A stretch of DNA of 64,000 nt from Dokdonella sp. (lineage in GTDB: Bacteria > Pseudomonadota > Gammaproteobacteria > Xanthomonadales > Rhodanobacteraceae), in the NCBI GenBank assembly GCA_016712865.1, contig JADJQH010000008.1, forward strand, positions 1,054,001-1,118,000. The letters run 5' to 3'. A model generated the notes under the pieces. That model was given only the letters and a program-made list of their open reading frames with translations. It made no database searches and was not told the DNA's origin. A program made the position numbers and the translations under genes. This document shows positions 8,875-18,015 of this stretch, piece after piece (the first letter of the stretch is position 1; every line of letters begins with the position of its first letter).

Positions 8875-9480
8875 TTGAGCACTTCCGAAATCCGTCCCCG
8901 CACGCGCCGGCCCTCAACCACTGCTCCGGCAAAAAAGGTTGCTTCCAAGGCAGCCCAATCCACCAAGGCCAAGCGCCCGGACACGACCGGCAAGCCCGGC
9001 AAGAAGCCCGTCAAGCGCACCGCCAGCAAACCAGCGGCAAAACCCGCAAGCAGTACCCGCACCCGGCAGGCAGCGAAGGTTTCGCCGAAGCCGCGCGCGA
9101 AGCGGACCAAGCCCGACCTGCAGCTCGATGCCTACCAGAAGCTTCACCACGCGGTGACGGGGGCGCTGGAAGACTTGAAGGCGCGCGACACGCGCGAGAT
9201 CGACGTGCGCGGCAAGACGTCGGTAACCGACCTGATCGTGGTCACCAGCGGCACCTCGACCCGCCATGTCAAATCAATTGCCGATGAAGTCGTGCGCAGC
9301 GCCAAGAAGATCGGCTTGCCTCCGATCGGCGTGGAAGGGCAGCGCGAGGCAGAGTGGGTGCTGGTCGACCTTGGCGACATCGTGGTTCACGTCATGTTGC
9401 CGCGCGCGCGTGAGTTCTATGGCCTCGAACGCTTGTGGACAGTGGGCGACGAGGAGCATCCCGCAGCGCTTGCCGGTTGA
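8875..9480 (+). CDS. rsfS: Ribosomal silencing factor RsfS with basic N-terminal tail
   Basis: RsfS binds ribosomal protein uL14 and blocks subunit joining when nutrients run out. The conserved domain covers about the last 120 residues: EIDVRGKTSVTDLIVVTSGT, TRHVKSIADEV, EGQREAEWVLVDLGDIVVHV and REFYGLERLW. It is preceded by about 80 residues rich in Lys, Ala, Pro and Thr, which most RsfS proteins lack. No ATG lies between the repeat upstream and the domain, so the TTG at 8875 is the best start (201 residues). The longer frame from 8749 begins inside the repeat and is rejected. It forms an operon with rlmH and maf. Confidence 0.9.
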   Translation: MSTSEIRPRTRRPSTTAPAKKVASKAAQSTKAKRPDTTGKPGKKPVKRTASKPAAKPASSTRTRQAAKVSPKPRAKRTKPDLQLDAYQKLHHAVTGALEDLKARDTREIDVRGKTSVTDLIVVTSGTSTRHVKSIADEVVRSAKKIGLPPIGVEGQREAEWVLVDLGDIVVHVMLPRAREFYGLERLWTVGDEEHPAALAG

Positions 9481-9492
9481 CCGGCCACCGGC

Positions 9493-9963
9493 ATGCGCAC
9501 GCGGCTGATCTCGGTCGGCGAGCGAATGCCCGATTGGGTCGAGCAGGGTTTTTCCGAGTACCGCAAACGCCTCTCGCGAGAGCTTCCGCTGGAACTGGTC
9601 GAAGTTCCGCTGGGGCATCGTGGCAAGGGTCGTGATGCCGCGCGCGCCACCCAGGAAGAAGGCCAGGCCGTGCTTGCCGCCATTGCTGCGGACACGCACG
9701 TGGTTGCCCTGGATGTGCGCGGCAAGCACTGGAGCAGCGAACAATTGGCCAGTCACCTCGGCGAATGGCGAATGCAAGGACGCGGCCTGGCCTTGGTGAT
9801 CGGAGGCCCCGACGGGCATGCCGATGCCGTACTGCAAAGGGCCAACCAGCGCTGGTCGCTGGGCGAGCTGACCTTGCCACACATGCTGGTGCGGCTCGTC
9901 GTGGTCGAGCAGCTGTATCGTGCCACCACCATCCTGGCCGGGCATCCGTATCATCGGGCCTGA
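9493..9963 (+). CDS. rlmH: 23S rRNA pseudouridine-1915 N3-methyltransferase
   Basis: A SPOUT-class methyltransferase of 156 residues that methylates N3 of pseudouridine 1915 in 23S rRNA, acting on the assembled 70S ribosome. The SAM-binding knot is visible in VIGGPDGHADAVLQRA and WSLGELTLPHMLVRLVVVEQ. The C-terminal signature LAGHPYHRA is intact. The start ATG lies 12 bases after the rsfS stop, the usual rsfS-rlmH pairing. The length matches the E. coli enzyme. Confidence 0.96.
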   Translation: MRTRLISVGERMPDWVEQGFSEYRKRLSRELPLELVEVPLGHRGKGRDAARATQEEGQAVLAAIAADTHVVALDVRGKHWSSEQLASHLGEWRMQGRGLALVIGGPDGHADAVLQRANQRWSLGELTLPHMLVRLVVVEQLYRATTILAGHPYHRA

Positions 9964-10005
9964 ACCAGGCTGCCACTTTCCCCGCCATCGGGAGCGATTG
10001 CCCAC

Positions 10006-10602
10006 ATGTTGTATCTCGCATCCAAATCGCCTCGGCGACGGCAATTGCTGGAACAGATCGGCATCCGCTTCGATGTGCTTGATGTTGATGTACCGGAGAT
10101 CCGCCGGATCGACGAGCCTGCCGAGGACTATGTGTCGCGGGTGGCGCGGGAAAAGGCGGGCGCCGGCCTGTTGCAGGTGGCGGCCGTTGCGGGTGCGTGC
10201 GTGCTGGGCGCCGATACCGAGGTGATCCTGGATGGCGAGGTGTTCGGCAAACCCGCTGACGCCGGCGATGCGGTCGCCATGCTAGCGCGTCTTTCCGGAC
10301 GCACCCATCAGGTCCTGAGCGTGGTCTGGTGTGTTGACGCCTCGCGCGAGGTGCATGCGGTTTCCGTCAGCGACGTGCGTTTCGACACGCTCAGCCAGGG
10401 GCGGATCGAGGACTATGTGGCGAGCGGCGAGCCCTTTGGAAAAGCCGGCGCCTATGCAATCCAGGGCCTTGCCGCGACCTTCGTGAGTCGGCTCGAAGGC
10501 AGTTTTTCCGGCGTCATGGGCTTGCCCCTGCATGAAACCTGGCGCGTGCTCTCGGAATTGTGCGTGAACCACACCCAGGCAAAGCGTGCCCCTGGGCCCT
10601 GA
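10006..10602 (+). CDS. Maf-family nucleotide pyrophosphatase (YhdE-like)
   Basis: A 198-residue house-cleaning enzyme that hydrolyses non-canonical or methylated nucleoside triphosphates; the subgroup next to rng is usually dTTP/UTP pyrophosphatase. Motifs: SKSPRRRQLLEQIGI near the N-terminus (with the phosphate-binding basic residues), LGADTEVILDGEVFGKP and GKAGAYAIQGLAATFVSRLEG. It sits between rlmH and rng as in many gammaproteobacteria. A 78-base gap with a likely promoter separates it from rng. Confidence 0.93.
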   Translation: MLYLASKSPRRRQLLEQIGIRFDVLDVDVPEIRRIDEPAEDYVSRVAREKAGAGLLQVAAVAGACVLGADTEVILDGEVFGKPADAGDAVAMLARLSGRTHQVLSVVWCVDASREVHAVSVSDVRFDTLSQGRIEDYVASGEPFGKAGAYAIQGLAATFVSRLEGSFSGVMGLPLHETWRVLSELCVNHTQAKRAPGP

Positions 10603-10619
10603 ATCGGGGCTTCCCCCAT

Positions 10620-10649
10620 TCGACAAGCTGTCATCCTGCCAGCTATAAA
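10620..10649 (+). promoter_or_regulatory. Putative sigma-70 promoter of rng
   Basis: TCGACA at 10620-10625 (5 of 6) and TATAAA at 10644-10649 (5 of 6) are 18 bases apart, just upstream of rng. A transcript from here would have a short leader of about 25 bases. Confidence 0.45.
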
Positions 10650-10680
10650 CTACCTCAAGTTCTCAAGCCAAATTCCTGTC

Positions 10681-12159
10681 GTGAGCGAAGAAATCCTGAT
10701 CAACGTGACCCCGCGCGAAACCCGCGTTGCGCTGGTCGAGAACGGCATGCTGCAGGAAGTGCATATCGAGCGCGCCAGCCGGCGCGGCTATGTCGGCAAC
10801 ATCTACAAGGGCAAGGTGAGCCGGGTCATGCCGGGCATGCAGGCGGCATTCGTGGAGATCGGCCTCGACCGTGCCGCCTTCCTGCATGCCTCCGACATCA
10901 TCCGTCCGCAATCCCCGCTGCTCGGTGAAAACGGCGAGAACCAGCCAGCGCCGACACCGCCGATCAACGAGCTCCTGCGCGATGGCCAGGAAATCGTGGT
11001 GCAGGTGGTCAAGGACCCGATCGGCACCAAGGGCGCACGCCTGACCACGCACCTGTCGATTCCATCGCGCTACCTGGTGCTCTTGCCATACAGCAGCGTG
11101 CTCGGCGTTTCCGTGCGCATCGAGGATGAAACCGAACGCATGCGCCTGAAGGAAATCCTGGCCGAATCGATCGGCGAGAATCCGTTGGGCTACATCCTGC
11201 GCACCAATGCCGAAGGGCAGATGCGCGAAGCCCTGGTGGAAGACATTGCGTACCTGGGCAAGCTCTGGTCGGACCTGCACGCACGGATGGGTAATGCACG
11301 AGTCGGCACGCGCGTCTACGAAGACTTGCCCTTGGCATTGCGTGCATTGCGCGACCTGATGCGCCCCACCATCGAGAAGGTGCGCGTGGATTCCCGCGAA
11401 ACCTTCGAACGCATACTGGATTTCGCGGGGCGGTTCATGCCGGACCTGGCCGATCGCGTCGAACACTATCCGGGCGAGCGGCCCATTTTCGACCTGTACG
11501 GAATCGAGGATGAAATCCAGCGCGCGCTGCGCAAGGAGGTTCCGCTCAAGTCCGGCGGCTACCTGATCGTCGACCAGACCGAGGCGATGACCACGATCGA
11601 CGTCAACACCGGCAGCTTCCTCGGCAACCGCAATCTCGAAGAAACCGTTTACCGCACCAACCTCGAAGCGGCCCAGGCCGCGGCACGGCAACTGCGGCTG
11701 CGCAACCTCGGCGGAATCATCATCATCGACTTCATCGACATGATCGATGAGGAGCACAAGCGGCAGGTGATTCGCCAGTTGGAAAAATCGCTGGTGCGCG
11801 ATCACGCCAAGACCACGGTGTACGAAATGTCCCCGCTGGGACTGGTTGAAATGACGCGCAAGCGGACCACCGAGAGCCTTGAGCGCCAGTTGTGCGAACC
11901 CTGCCAGGCGTGCAGCGGACGTGGCAGCATGAAGACGGCAGAAACGGTGACCTACGAAATCTTCCGCGAGATCACCCGTGCGGTACGCCAGTTCGATGCA
12001 GAAAAGCTGCTGGTTTTGGCCACCCCGGATGTGGTGTCGCGCATTCTTGACGAGGAATCCACCGCGGTTGCCGAACTGGAGGAGTTCATCGGCAAGACCA
12101 TCCGCTTCCAGGCCGAGGAGCACTACGCGCAGGAACAGTTTGATGTCGTGCTTCTCTAG
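10681..12159 (+). CDS. rng: Ribonuclease G
   Basis: An endoribonuclease that matures the 5' end of 16S rRNA and helps turn over mRNAs. The 492-residue length fits RNase G rather than the much longer RNase E. Features: N-terminal S1 domain (RRGYVGNIYKGKVSRV, with MQAAFVEIG), the metal site around TIDVNTGSF and IDFIDMIDE, and the zinc-link region CEPCQACSGRG. The start is GTG at 10681. The TAG stop lies inside the end (CTAGGGAA) of a dispersed repeat, yet the C-terminus looks complete. Confidence 0.96.
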   Translation: MSEEILINVTPRETRVALVENGMLQEVHIERASRRGYVGNIYKGKVSRVMPGMQAAFVEIGLDRAAFLHASDIIRPQSPLLGENGENQPAPTPPINELLRDGQEIVVQVVKDPIGTKGARLTTHLSIPSRYLVLLPYSSVLGVSVRIEDETERMRLKEILAESIGENPLGYILRTNAEGQMREALVEDIAYLGKLWSDLHARMGNARVGTRVYEDLPLALRALRDLMRPTIEKVRVDSRETFERILDFAGRFMPDLADRVEHYPGERPIFDLYGIEDEIQRALRKEVPLKSGGYLIVDQTEAMTTIDVNTGSFLGNRNLEETVYRTNLEAAQAAARQLRLRNLGGIIIIDFIDMIDEEHKRQVIRQLEKSLVRDHAKTTVYEMSPLGLVEMTRKRTTESLERQLCEPCQACSGRGSMKTAETVTYEIFREITRAVRQFDAEKLLVLATPDVVSRILDEESTAVAELEEFIGKTIRFQAEEHYAQEQFDVVLL

Positions 12160-12323
12160 GGAAACTCTGATTCTGTTCGTCACTCCGGCGAGGCGCTCTA
12201 CAACAGCCGAATGGCTGGTCAAGCCGGAAACCCATCTTGATCTTGTTCCAACGCAATCAAGGTCAAAACGGACCCCGGCGTATGCCGGGGTGACGAAAAT
12301 TGTGGTTGATCAGAGTTACCCTG
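12156..12323. repeat. Palindromic element with CTAGGGAA-type ends (interior of family B)
   Basis: The left end CTAGGGAAACTCTGAT (12156-12171) is mirrored at the right by ATCAGAGTTACCCTGG (12308-12323), with only a few mismatches. Inside lies a diverged copy of the GTCATCCCGG palindrome family (12178-12298: CGTCACTCCGGCGAGGCGCT through CGGCGTATGCCGGGGTGACG). This copy is homologous to 48378-48482 read in reverse. Together with the next element it fills the 319-base gap between rng and yhdP; no gene is seen there. Confidence 0.75.
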
Positions 12324-12438
12324 GGGAAATTCTGAACAAGTACGGAACTCATTCGTCGCGAGCAAGCTCGCTCCCACAAAATCAAGCAATGGTGGGAGCG
12401 AGCTTGCTCGCGACAATACTTGTTCAGACCTTCCCTGG
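12321..12438. repeat. REPIN-like element, copy A
   Basis: Two perfect 23-bp arms (12355-12377, GTCGCGAGCAAGCTCGCTCC plus CAC, and 12392-12414) close a 14-base loop. The pair is enclosed by CTGGGGAA and TTCCCTGG ends, making a 118-bp unit. The same 118-bp unit occurs inverted at 42516-42633. The arm sequence GGGAGCGAGCTTGCTCGCGA is like a REP sequence abundant in Pseudomonas genomes. Confidence 0.9.
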
Positions 12439-12478
12439 CTCCTGTGTGCTTGCTGCCGATGGATGGCTGTAGGCGATC

Positions 12479-15400
12479 ATGAGCGGTTTTCGCCGTCGCC
12501 TGCGGCACCTTCGCTTTTTCCTGCAGGCCGGGTTTTCGGCGGTCTTGATTGCTGCCGCGTTGCTGGTCGGCTGCATGCGCCTGGCCCTGCCGTGGTTGGC
12601 GGCAAATCCCGAGCGCATCGAAGGCTGGCTCGGGGATCGCATCGGCCGTGCGGTCGATATCGGCAAGGTTGACTGGATCTGGACCCGATCCGGCCCGCGC
12701 CTGTTGTTCGACAGGATTGAAATTGCTGCGGGTACGGATGGCACCCCGGCGCTGGAATTGGCCCGCACCGAACTGGCGCTCAATCTCTACGCCGCGTTCC
12801 AGAAGAACCGTGCCTGGAACGAGTTTCGCCTGGTCGGCTTGAAGCTCGGTTTGAGCCGGGATGAATCCGGCGTCTGGAGCCTGAGTGGAGACGCCGGCCT
12901 GAGTCGCGCCGCCGGCGGCGGCTCCATGGGCGCGCTCGGCGCGGTGGTGCTGGCCGATCTTGATCTTTCGATCGAGGATTCCTCGCACCAGGTCAACCTG
13001 AAGTTGCATGTGCCGGAGTTGCGCGTTGTCAATCTGGGCAACATCACGCGCGTGCTGGGCCAGCTTGAGCCCGGCTTGAATCCCCATGCTTCGCCGCCCT
13101 TGTCACTGGTCGCCGACATCGACATGGCGCAGCGTTCAGGCCAGCTCTATGCCGGGGGCCGGCAAGTGGACCTTGCCGGTCTCGGTGCTAACCAGGCCAT
13201 GGATGGAATCGCGATACGCTCCGGTACCGGCAGTCTCGAGCTGTGGGCGAGCTGGGAAGCGGGGCGGGTGCAGGCACTCACCAGCCGCATGGAACTGGGC
13301 AATGTTGTCCTGCAAGGGCGCCAGGCACTGGCGGTGGATGCCGCCACCCAGGTCGAACCGCAGGCTGCTTTTGATCGTCTGCGCACGAGTGCGCGTTGGC
13401 AGCGCAAAGCCAAGGGCTGGAGCCTGGATCTTGCGGATACAACGTTCACCCAGCAGGGCCTGCAAGGATCGCCAGCACGCGCCAGCGTCGATTTCCTCGA
13501 TGGTCGGGCGAGTGCGCAAGTCGATGCGCTCGAGTTGGGGCCGCTGGCGTCGCTTGCCATGCTCAGCGGTCGCGTGCCGGAGAAGGCGCGGCGCTGGCTT
13601 TATCTCGCAAGTCCGCGTGGCAAGGTACGCAATGTTGATTTGCGCTGGAACGGATTCGAGGATTTTTCAGTGGATGCAGGCCTCGATGGCCTCAGCATGC
13701 GCAGCGTCGATGGCATTCCCGGAGTTGATCCGCTGTCCGGCGAGCTGCATGGTGACAGCGAAGCGTTGTTGCTGAACCTGCCACGCCAGGCTTCCCGCAT
13801 CGAATTGCCCAAGGTCTTCCGCAAGGCCTTCGAGCTGTCGAGGCTGGATGGTGATGTGGTTGCCTGGCGGGATGCCGGCGACTGGATCGTGCGCACGCCG
13901 CGCTTGCTGGTCGATGGCGAGGAATTCTCGATCGTCGCGCGCGGCGGTCTCGCGTTCCAATCCGATCATACGCGTCCACTGATTGACCTCGCCGCGGTGG
14001 TGATGCACGCAAAGGTGGATGCGGCCAAGCTGTTCTGGCCGGTCAACACGATGTCGGAAACCGTCGTGCACTGGCTGGACCGGGGCCTGGTGGCGGGCGA
14101 TGTAACCGGTCATGCGCTGGCGCGAGGTGACCTGGATCATTGGCCGTTCCTCGACAACTCCGGGCGCTTCGAGGCACAGGCCTGGCTGAAAGGACTGGAA
14201 CTCGACTACCTGGCCGACTGGCCGAGTGGCAAGGGCCTCGACGCTACCGCCACGTTCATCAACAACGGCATGCTGGCCAGTGCCAGCAATGGAACAGCAC
14301 TTCAAATCGGCGTCGACCACGCCGACGCGACCATCGACAGCTTCCACGACGCCCGCTTGCTGCTGGATATCACCGCGCATGGTACCGGCGAGGCCATGCT
14401 TTCCTACCTGCGCGCGACTCCGATCGGCAAGAACAACGTCGCCTATCTTTCCGGCGTCTCGATTGGTGGCAATGGCGAGGCCGGCATCAAGCTGGACATC
14501 CCGCTGAAGAATACCGAGGGCCTGAAGCTGGACGGCCAGGTGCAGTTGAAGGACGCCACCCTCTCCCACGCCACCTGGGATCTTTCCTTCACCAAGGCCA
14601 ATGGCCTGGTCCGTTTTGACAGCACCGGCGTGCGCGCCGAATCCCTGGCCACGCAGTATGAGGGGAATCCGGTGACGCTTGCGCTTGCCATCGGCGGAAT
14701 GGCTCGCGATGCGGACAATGTGTTCGAGGCGTCGCTGGAAGGCGTTTTGCCGACCTCAGTCGTGTTTGCCAGGGCCACCGACCTGCTGCCTGCACTGCCG
14801 CGTTTCCCGGGCCAATCCAACTGGCATGTCGGGCTGGAAATCGGGGCGGAGAAGGGGCCGGCCAGCACGCGACGACTGTTGAAACTCGACAGCGACCTGG
14901 TTGGGGTCGCCATCAATCTGCCAGCACCCCTGGGAAAATCGGCAGAACGCCCGCAAGCATTTTCACTCGCGTTGGCCATGCCGCCGGCGGGAGAACCGTT
15001 CCTCGCCAGCCTTGGCGATGAGGTTCATGTGCAGGGTCGCATGCCCGGCGTGTTGAGCCCCTTTTCGGCGAGACTGGATTTCGGCAGCAGGCCCACCGCG
15101 CTGGATCTGCCAGCGCGCGGCCTGCACGTTGCCGGCCAGGTGCGTGAGCTGGATGCGGATGGCTGGATCGGGCTGGTGGCGGCCGGCGGTGGCGGTGATG
15201 AACTGCTGCAGGGCATGCAACTGGAGGCCGATTCCATGCGCCTGGGTGGCCGTGAATTTCCGCAAATCGGTCTGCAGCTGAGCAACGCTGCGGATCTCAC
15301 CAGCATCCGCGTAAATGGCAAGGCAATGCAGGGGGAAATCAGCGTGCCGCGGACGGACTTGAACCGTCGCGGCATCACCGCGCATATGCAGCACCTGTCC

Positions 15401-16546
15401 TGGCCGGATCCGCCCGCCGGATCCACGGCCGCGCCGGCGATCATGCAGGACTTCTCACCGTCGTCCATGCCGCCGCTGCATTTGTGGATCGAGGAATTGC
15501 ACCTTGGCAGCGCGAATCTGGGTGAATTGCGTCTCGAGAGTTTTCCCAGCGCGCAGGGAATGCGGATCGACCTGCTGGAAGCCAAATCGCCGAATGTCGA
15601 CATGCGCGCCAGTGGGGATTGGACCGGTTCCGGCGCTTCGAGCCAGTCGCACTTCAGCATCGACATGACGGCGGAGAATCTTGGCAGCATGCTGGATGCG
15701 TTTGGCTTCGATGGCATCATCGATGGCGGACAGACCATTGCCCGCATCAATGCGAGCTGGCCGGGCACGCCCGCTGCATTTGCCCTGGCCAACACATCGG
15801 GAAGCCTCGAGATCGAAGTCGGCCAGGGACGCATTCTCGATGTTGAACCCGGCGCCGGTGGACGCCTGTTCGGACTGCTTTCATTGCGCGAGATTCCGCG
15901 TCGGTTGGCGCTGGATTTCAGCGACCTGTTCAAGTCGGGCATGAGCTTCAACTCGATCAAGGGCCACTTCGAACTGCGCGACGGCAACGCCTACACCAAT
16001 GATCTGGCCATCAGCAGTCCGTCGGCCGATATCACCATTACCGGCAGGACAGGACTGCGCGACAAGGATTACGAGCAGGACATGGTGGTCATTCCGCGTG
16101 CCGGCGTTGCCTTGCCCGTGGTGGGTGCTTTGGCGGGTGGACCTGTCGGTGCCGCCGCAGGCCTGGTGGTGCAATCGTTGATTGGAAAGCGGCTCAACCG
16201 TGCAGCGCGATCGCATTACACGGTGACCGGCAGTTGGCAGAAGCCGCTGATCACCCTGATCAGTCGCGAGCAGTCGAGGACACAGGACGCGGCGTACGCG
16301 CAACATTCAATGGTGAACGGGTTGCCAGGCGCGGGGCCGTTGATGTCATCCAGTGACGATCATCAGGATGCCAATGTCGGGTTGTCGATTCCCTGGACGC
16401 AGGCCTGGATGCGGAATGCGCAGTCCGCGATTGGCGTGCCCGTCGAGCCATTGCCAGCGGGACCACTGGAACCTGCACCGCGGGAATCCGATCGCGAGGA
16501 TCAGATCCGCGAGAAGCGCCAGGACACCATGCGACCGTCCGCGTAG
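12479..16546 (+). CDS. yhdP: YhdP-family AsmA-like envelope protein (TIGR02099)
   Basis: A very large inner-membrane-anchored periplasmic protein (1355 residues). YhdP, with its AsmA-like relatives TamB and YdbH, is known to carry phospholipids towards the outer membrane. One N-terminal membrane segment (about residues 14-36) is followed by a long beta-rich repeat region. The C-terminal AsmA_2 block is ILDVEPGAGGRLFGLLSLRE, then RRLALDFSDLF and a glycine-rich end (GALAGGPVGAAAGL). The ATG at 12479 directly precedes the basic N-terminus. Its last 46 bases overlap the convergent Nudix gene. In many relatives yhdP likewise follows rng. Confidence 0.93.
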   Translation: MSGFRRRLRHLRFFLQAGFSAVLIAAALLVGCMRLALPWLAANPERIEGWLGDRIGRAVDIGKVDWIWTRSGPRLLFDRIEIAAGTDGTPALELARTELALNLYAAFQKNRAWNEFRLVGLKLGLSRDESGVWSLSGDAGLSRAAGGGSMGALGAVVLADLDLSIEDSSHQVNLKLHVPELRVVNLGNITRVLGQLEPGLNPHASPPLSLVADIDMAQRSGQLYAGGRQVDLAGLGANQAMDGIAIRSGTGSLELWASWEAGRVQALTSRMELGNVVLQGRQALAVDAATQVEPQAAFDRLRTSARWQRKAKGWSLDLADTTFTQQGLQGSPARASVDFLDGRASAQVDALELGPLASLAMLSGRVPEKARRWLYLASPRGKVRNVDLRWNGFEDFSVDAGLDGLSMRSVDGIPGVDPLSGELHGDSEALLLNLPRQASRIELPKVFRKAFELSRLDGDVVAWRDAGDWIVRTPRLLVDGEEFSIVARGGLAFQSDHTRPLIDLAAVVMHAKVDAAKLFWPVNTMSETVVHWLDRGLVAGDVTGHALARGDLDHWPFLDNSGRFEAQAWLKGLELDYLADWPSGKGLDATATFINNGMLASASNGTALQIGVDHADATIDSFHDARLLLDITAHGTGEAMLSYLRATPIGKNNVAYLSGVSIGGNGEAGIKLDIPLKNTEGLKLDGQVQLKDATLSHATWDLSFTKANGLVRFDSTGVRAESLATQYEGNPVTLALAIGGMARDADNVFEASLEGVLPTSVVFARATDLLPALPRFPGQSNWHVGLEIGAEKGPASTRRLLKLDSDLVGVAINLPAPLGKSAERPQAFSLALAMPPAGEPFLASLGDEVHVQGRMPGVLSPFSARLDFGSRPTALDLPARGLHVAGQVRELDADGWIGLVAAGGGGDELLQGMQLEADSMRLGGREFPQIGLQLSNAADLTSIRVNGKAMQGEISVPRTDLNRRGITAHMQHLSWPDPPAGSTAAPAIMQDFSPSSMPPLHLWIEELHLGSANLGELRLESFPSAQGMRIDLLEAKSPNVDMRASGDWTGSGASSQSHFSIDMTAENLGSMLDAFGFDGIIDGGQTIARINASWPGTPAAFALANTSGSLEIEVGQGRILDVEPGAGGRLFGLLSLREIPRRLALDFSDLFKSGMSFNSIKGHFELRDGNAYTNDLAISSPSADITITGRTGLRDKDYEQDMVVIPRAGVALPVVGALAGGPVGAAAGLVVQSLIGKRLNRAARSHYTVTGSWQKPLITLISREQSRTQDAAYAQHSMVNGLPGAGPLMSSSDDHQDANVGLSIPWTQAWMRNAQSAIGVPVEPLPAGPLEPAPRESDREDQIREKRQDTMRPSA

Positions 16547-17007
16547 GGCATGACGCCATGAAACGCTCGCGGATCCGCGTCGAACACCATGGGCAGGAAA
16601 TGGCGGTCCCCTTCCCACATCGGCAGTTCGAGGATGCGTTCAACCGGAATCCACTCGAGCGTGCCCTCGGCATTGGCATCTGCGGGCGTTCCGCTGAAGC
16701 CCTCAATGAGGAACACGAAGCCAAGCCAGTCTTCGCCGGCCTTGCCGAATCCCGGCCAACTGATCGTGCCGCGCAGGGACATTTGCGTGCATTCGATTCC
16801 GGCTTCTTCGCGGATTTCGCGCTGCATGCAGGCCACCACATCCTCATCGGCGTCCATCTTCCCCCCCAGGCCGTTGTACTTGCCGAGGTGCTGGTCATCG
16901 GCGCGTGCGTTGCGGTGGACCAGCAGGACTTGCGAGCGGTCGCTGGAAAGGACGTAACCGAGCGTGGCGACGATTGGGGTGTAGGGCATGAGAGTGTGCA
17001 ATGGCAT
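16501..17007 (-). CDS. Nudix hydrolase, 8-oxo-dGTP diphosphatase type
   Basis: A 168-residue Nudix enzyme with an intact box GKMDADEDVVACMQREIREE plus AGI. The fold starts at YTPIVATLGYVLSSDRSQVL and includes KYNGLGGK, as in MutT-like enzymes acting on oxidised nucleotides; substrate is inferred only. The frame is open back to 17166, but homology begins near MPYTP, so the ATG at 17007 (or 16989) is preferred. No good Shine-Dalgarno is seen. It overlaps the end of yhdP on the opposite strand by 46 bases and is divergent from the DMT gene. Confidence 0.85.
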   Translation of the reverse strand: MPLHTLMPYTPIVATLGYVLSSDRSQVLLVHRNARADDQHLGKYNGLGGKMDADEDVVACMQREIREEAGIECTQMSLRGTISWPGFGKAGEDWLGFVFLIEGFSGTPADANAEGTLEWIPVERILELPMWEGDRHFLPMVFDADPRAFHGVMPYADGRMVSWRFSRI

Positions 17008-17051
17008 GAGGGAAGATCGGATTTTCGCAGATGCCGGGGCAGGGTGCCGCG

Positions 17052-17966
17052 ATGAGCGCGAAACCGCACAGCCTTCGGTCGCGCGCCACCGTGAAGGGAG
17101 TGATTGCCATCGTCCTGTGGTCGTCGCTTGCCTTGTTGGCCCTGGTGACGCGCGACTTGCCGGCATTCGAGGTGCTCGCGATCACCTTCGGCATCGGCGG
17201 ACTGGCCAATTTGCTGATGCCTTCGTCACAGCAGGGGCTTTCTGCGCGTTGGCGCCAGCCCTGGGCCGCGTTTGCGTTGACCGTGTTCTCCCTGTTCGGC
17301 TATCACGCCCTGTATTTCGTTGCCTTTCGCTTCGCGCCGGCGGTTGAAGTCAATTTGATCAACTACCTGTGGCCATTGCTGATCGTCATGTTTGCGATGC
17401 TGCTGCCTGGGGCGAGCGTCAATCGCTGGCAGATCGCAGGCTCACTGACCGGATTGTCTGGCGTCGCCTTCATGATGACGGGCGGGTCCGGCGCGGAACT
17501 GTCGGCGAAGCATTTGACCGGATATGGTTGTGCATTTGCCGCCGCGCTGGTGTGGTCTTCGTATTCAGTACTCAATCGCCGCTTTCATGCCGTATCGAGT
17601 TCCAGTCTGGGCGCAAGCTGCATGGCCGTTGCGCTGCTTGCGGCATTGGCGCACCTGGCGTTCGAAACAACGATCATGCCCGATGTCTGGCAGTGCGCGT
17701 TCCTCGTGCTCATGGGGCTGGGACCCGTCGGCATTGCCTTTCGACTATGGGACCAGGGCACCAAGCATGGCGATCTCGGCGTGCTCGGCACCCTGTCGTA
17801 CGCCGCGCCGGTACTCTCGACCCTGCTCCTGCTGCTCAGTGGGCGCGCCGAAGCGCACTGGGGACAGGCTGTGGCCGTCGCGCTGCTCCTGTTCGGTGCC
17901 TGGCTTAGCGTGCATCTTGGTCGAGACCGAACGGTGAACGAACCGAATCCCGGGCAGGCAAATTAG
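17052..17966 (+). CDS. DMT-superfamily (EamA) transporter, YddG-like
   Basis: An integral inner-membrane protein of 304 residues with about ten hydrophobic helices and two EamA repeats. The block VEVNLINYLWPLLIVMFAML, the GYGCAFAAALVWSSYSVLN segment and the N-terminal IAIVLWSSLALL resemble YddG, an exporter of aromatic amino acids; the substrate here is not shown. The ATG at 17052 is preferred over 17031 because it begins just before the first helix. It is divergently transcribed from the Nudix gene with 44 bases between the starts. Confidence 0.85.
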   Translation: MSAKPHSLRSRATVKGVIAIVLWSSLALLALVTRDLPAFEVLAITFGIGGLANLLMPSSQQGLSARWRQPWAAFALTVFSLFGYHALYFVAFRFAPAVEVNLINYLWPLLIVMFAMLLPGASVNRWQIAGSLTGLSGVAFMMTGGSGAELSAKHLTGYGCAFAAALVWSSYSVLNRRFHAVSSSSLGASCMAVALLAALAHLAFETTIMPDVWQCAFLVLMGLGPVGIAFRLWDQGTKHGDLGVLGTLSYAAPVLSTLLLLLSGRAEAHWGQAVAVALLLFGAWLSVHLGRDRTVNEPNPGQAN

Positions 17967-17988
17967 GGCCATGCTGAAAAGGCAGTTT

Positions 17989-18003
17989 GGGGGGGGCGGG
18001 GGG
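17989..18003. other. Guanine tract G8-C-G6
   Basis: Fourteen guanines interrupted by a single cytosine lie 23 bases after the DMT-transporter stop. It is unusual even for GC-rich DNA and may fold into a G-quadruplex or cause slippage. There is no open frame through it. Confidence 0.8.
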
Positions 18004-18015
18004 TCGCCACTGTTT

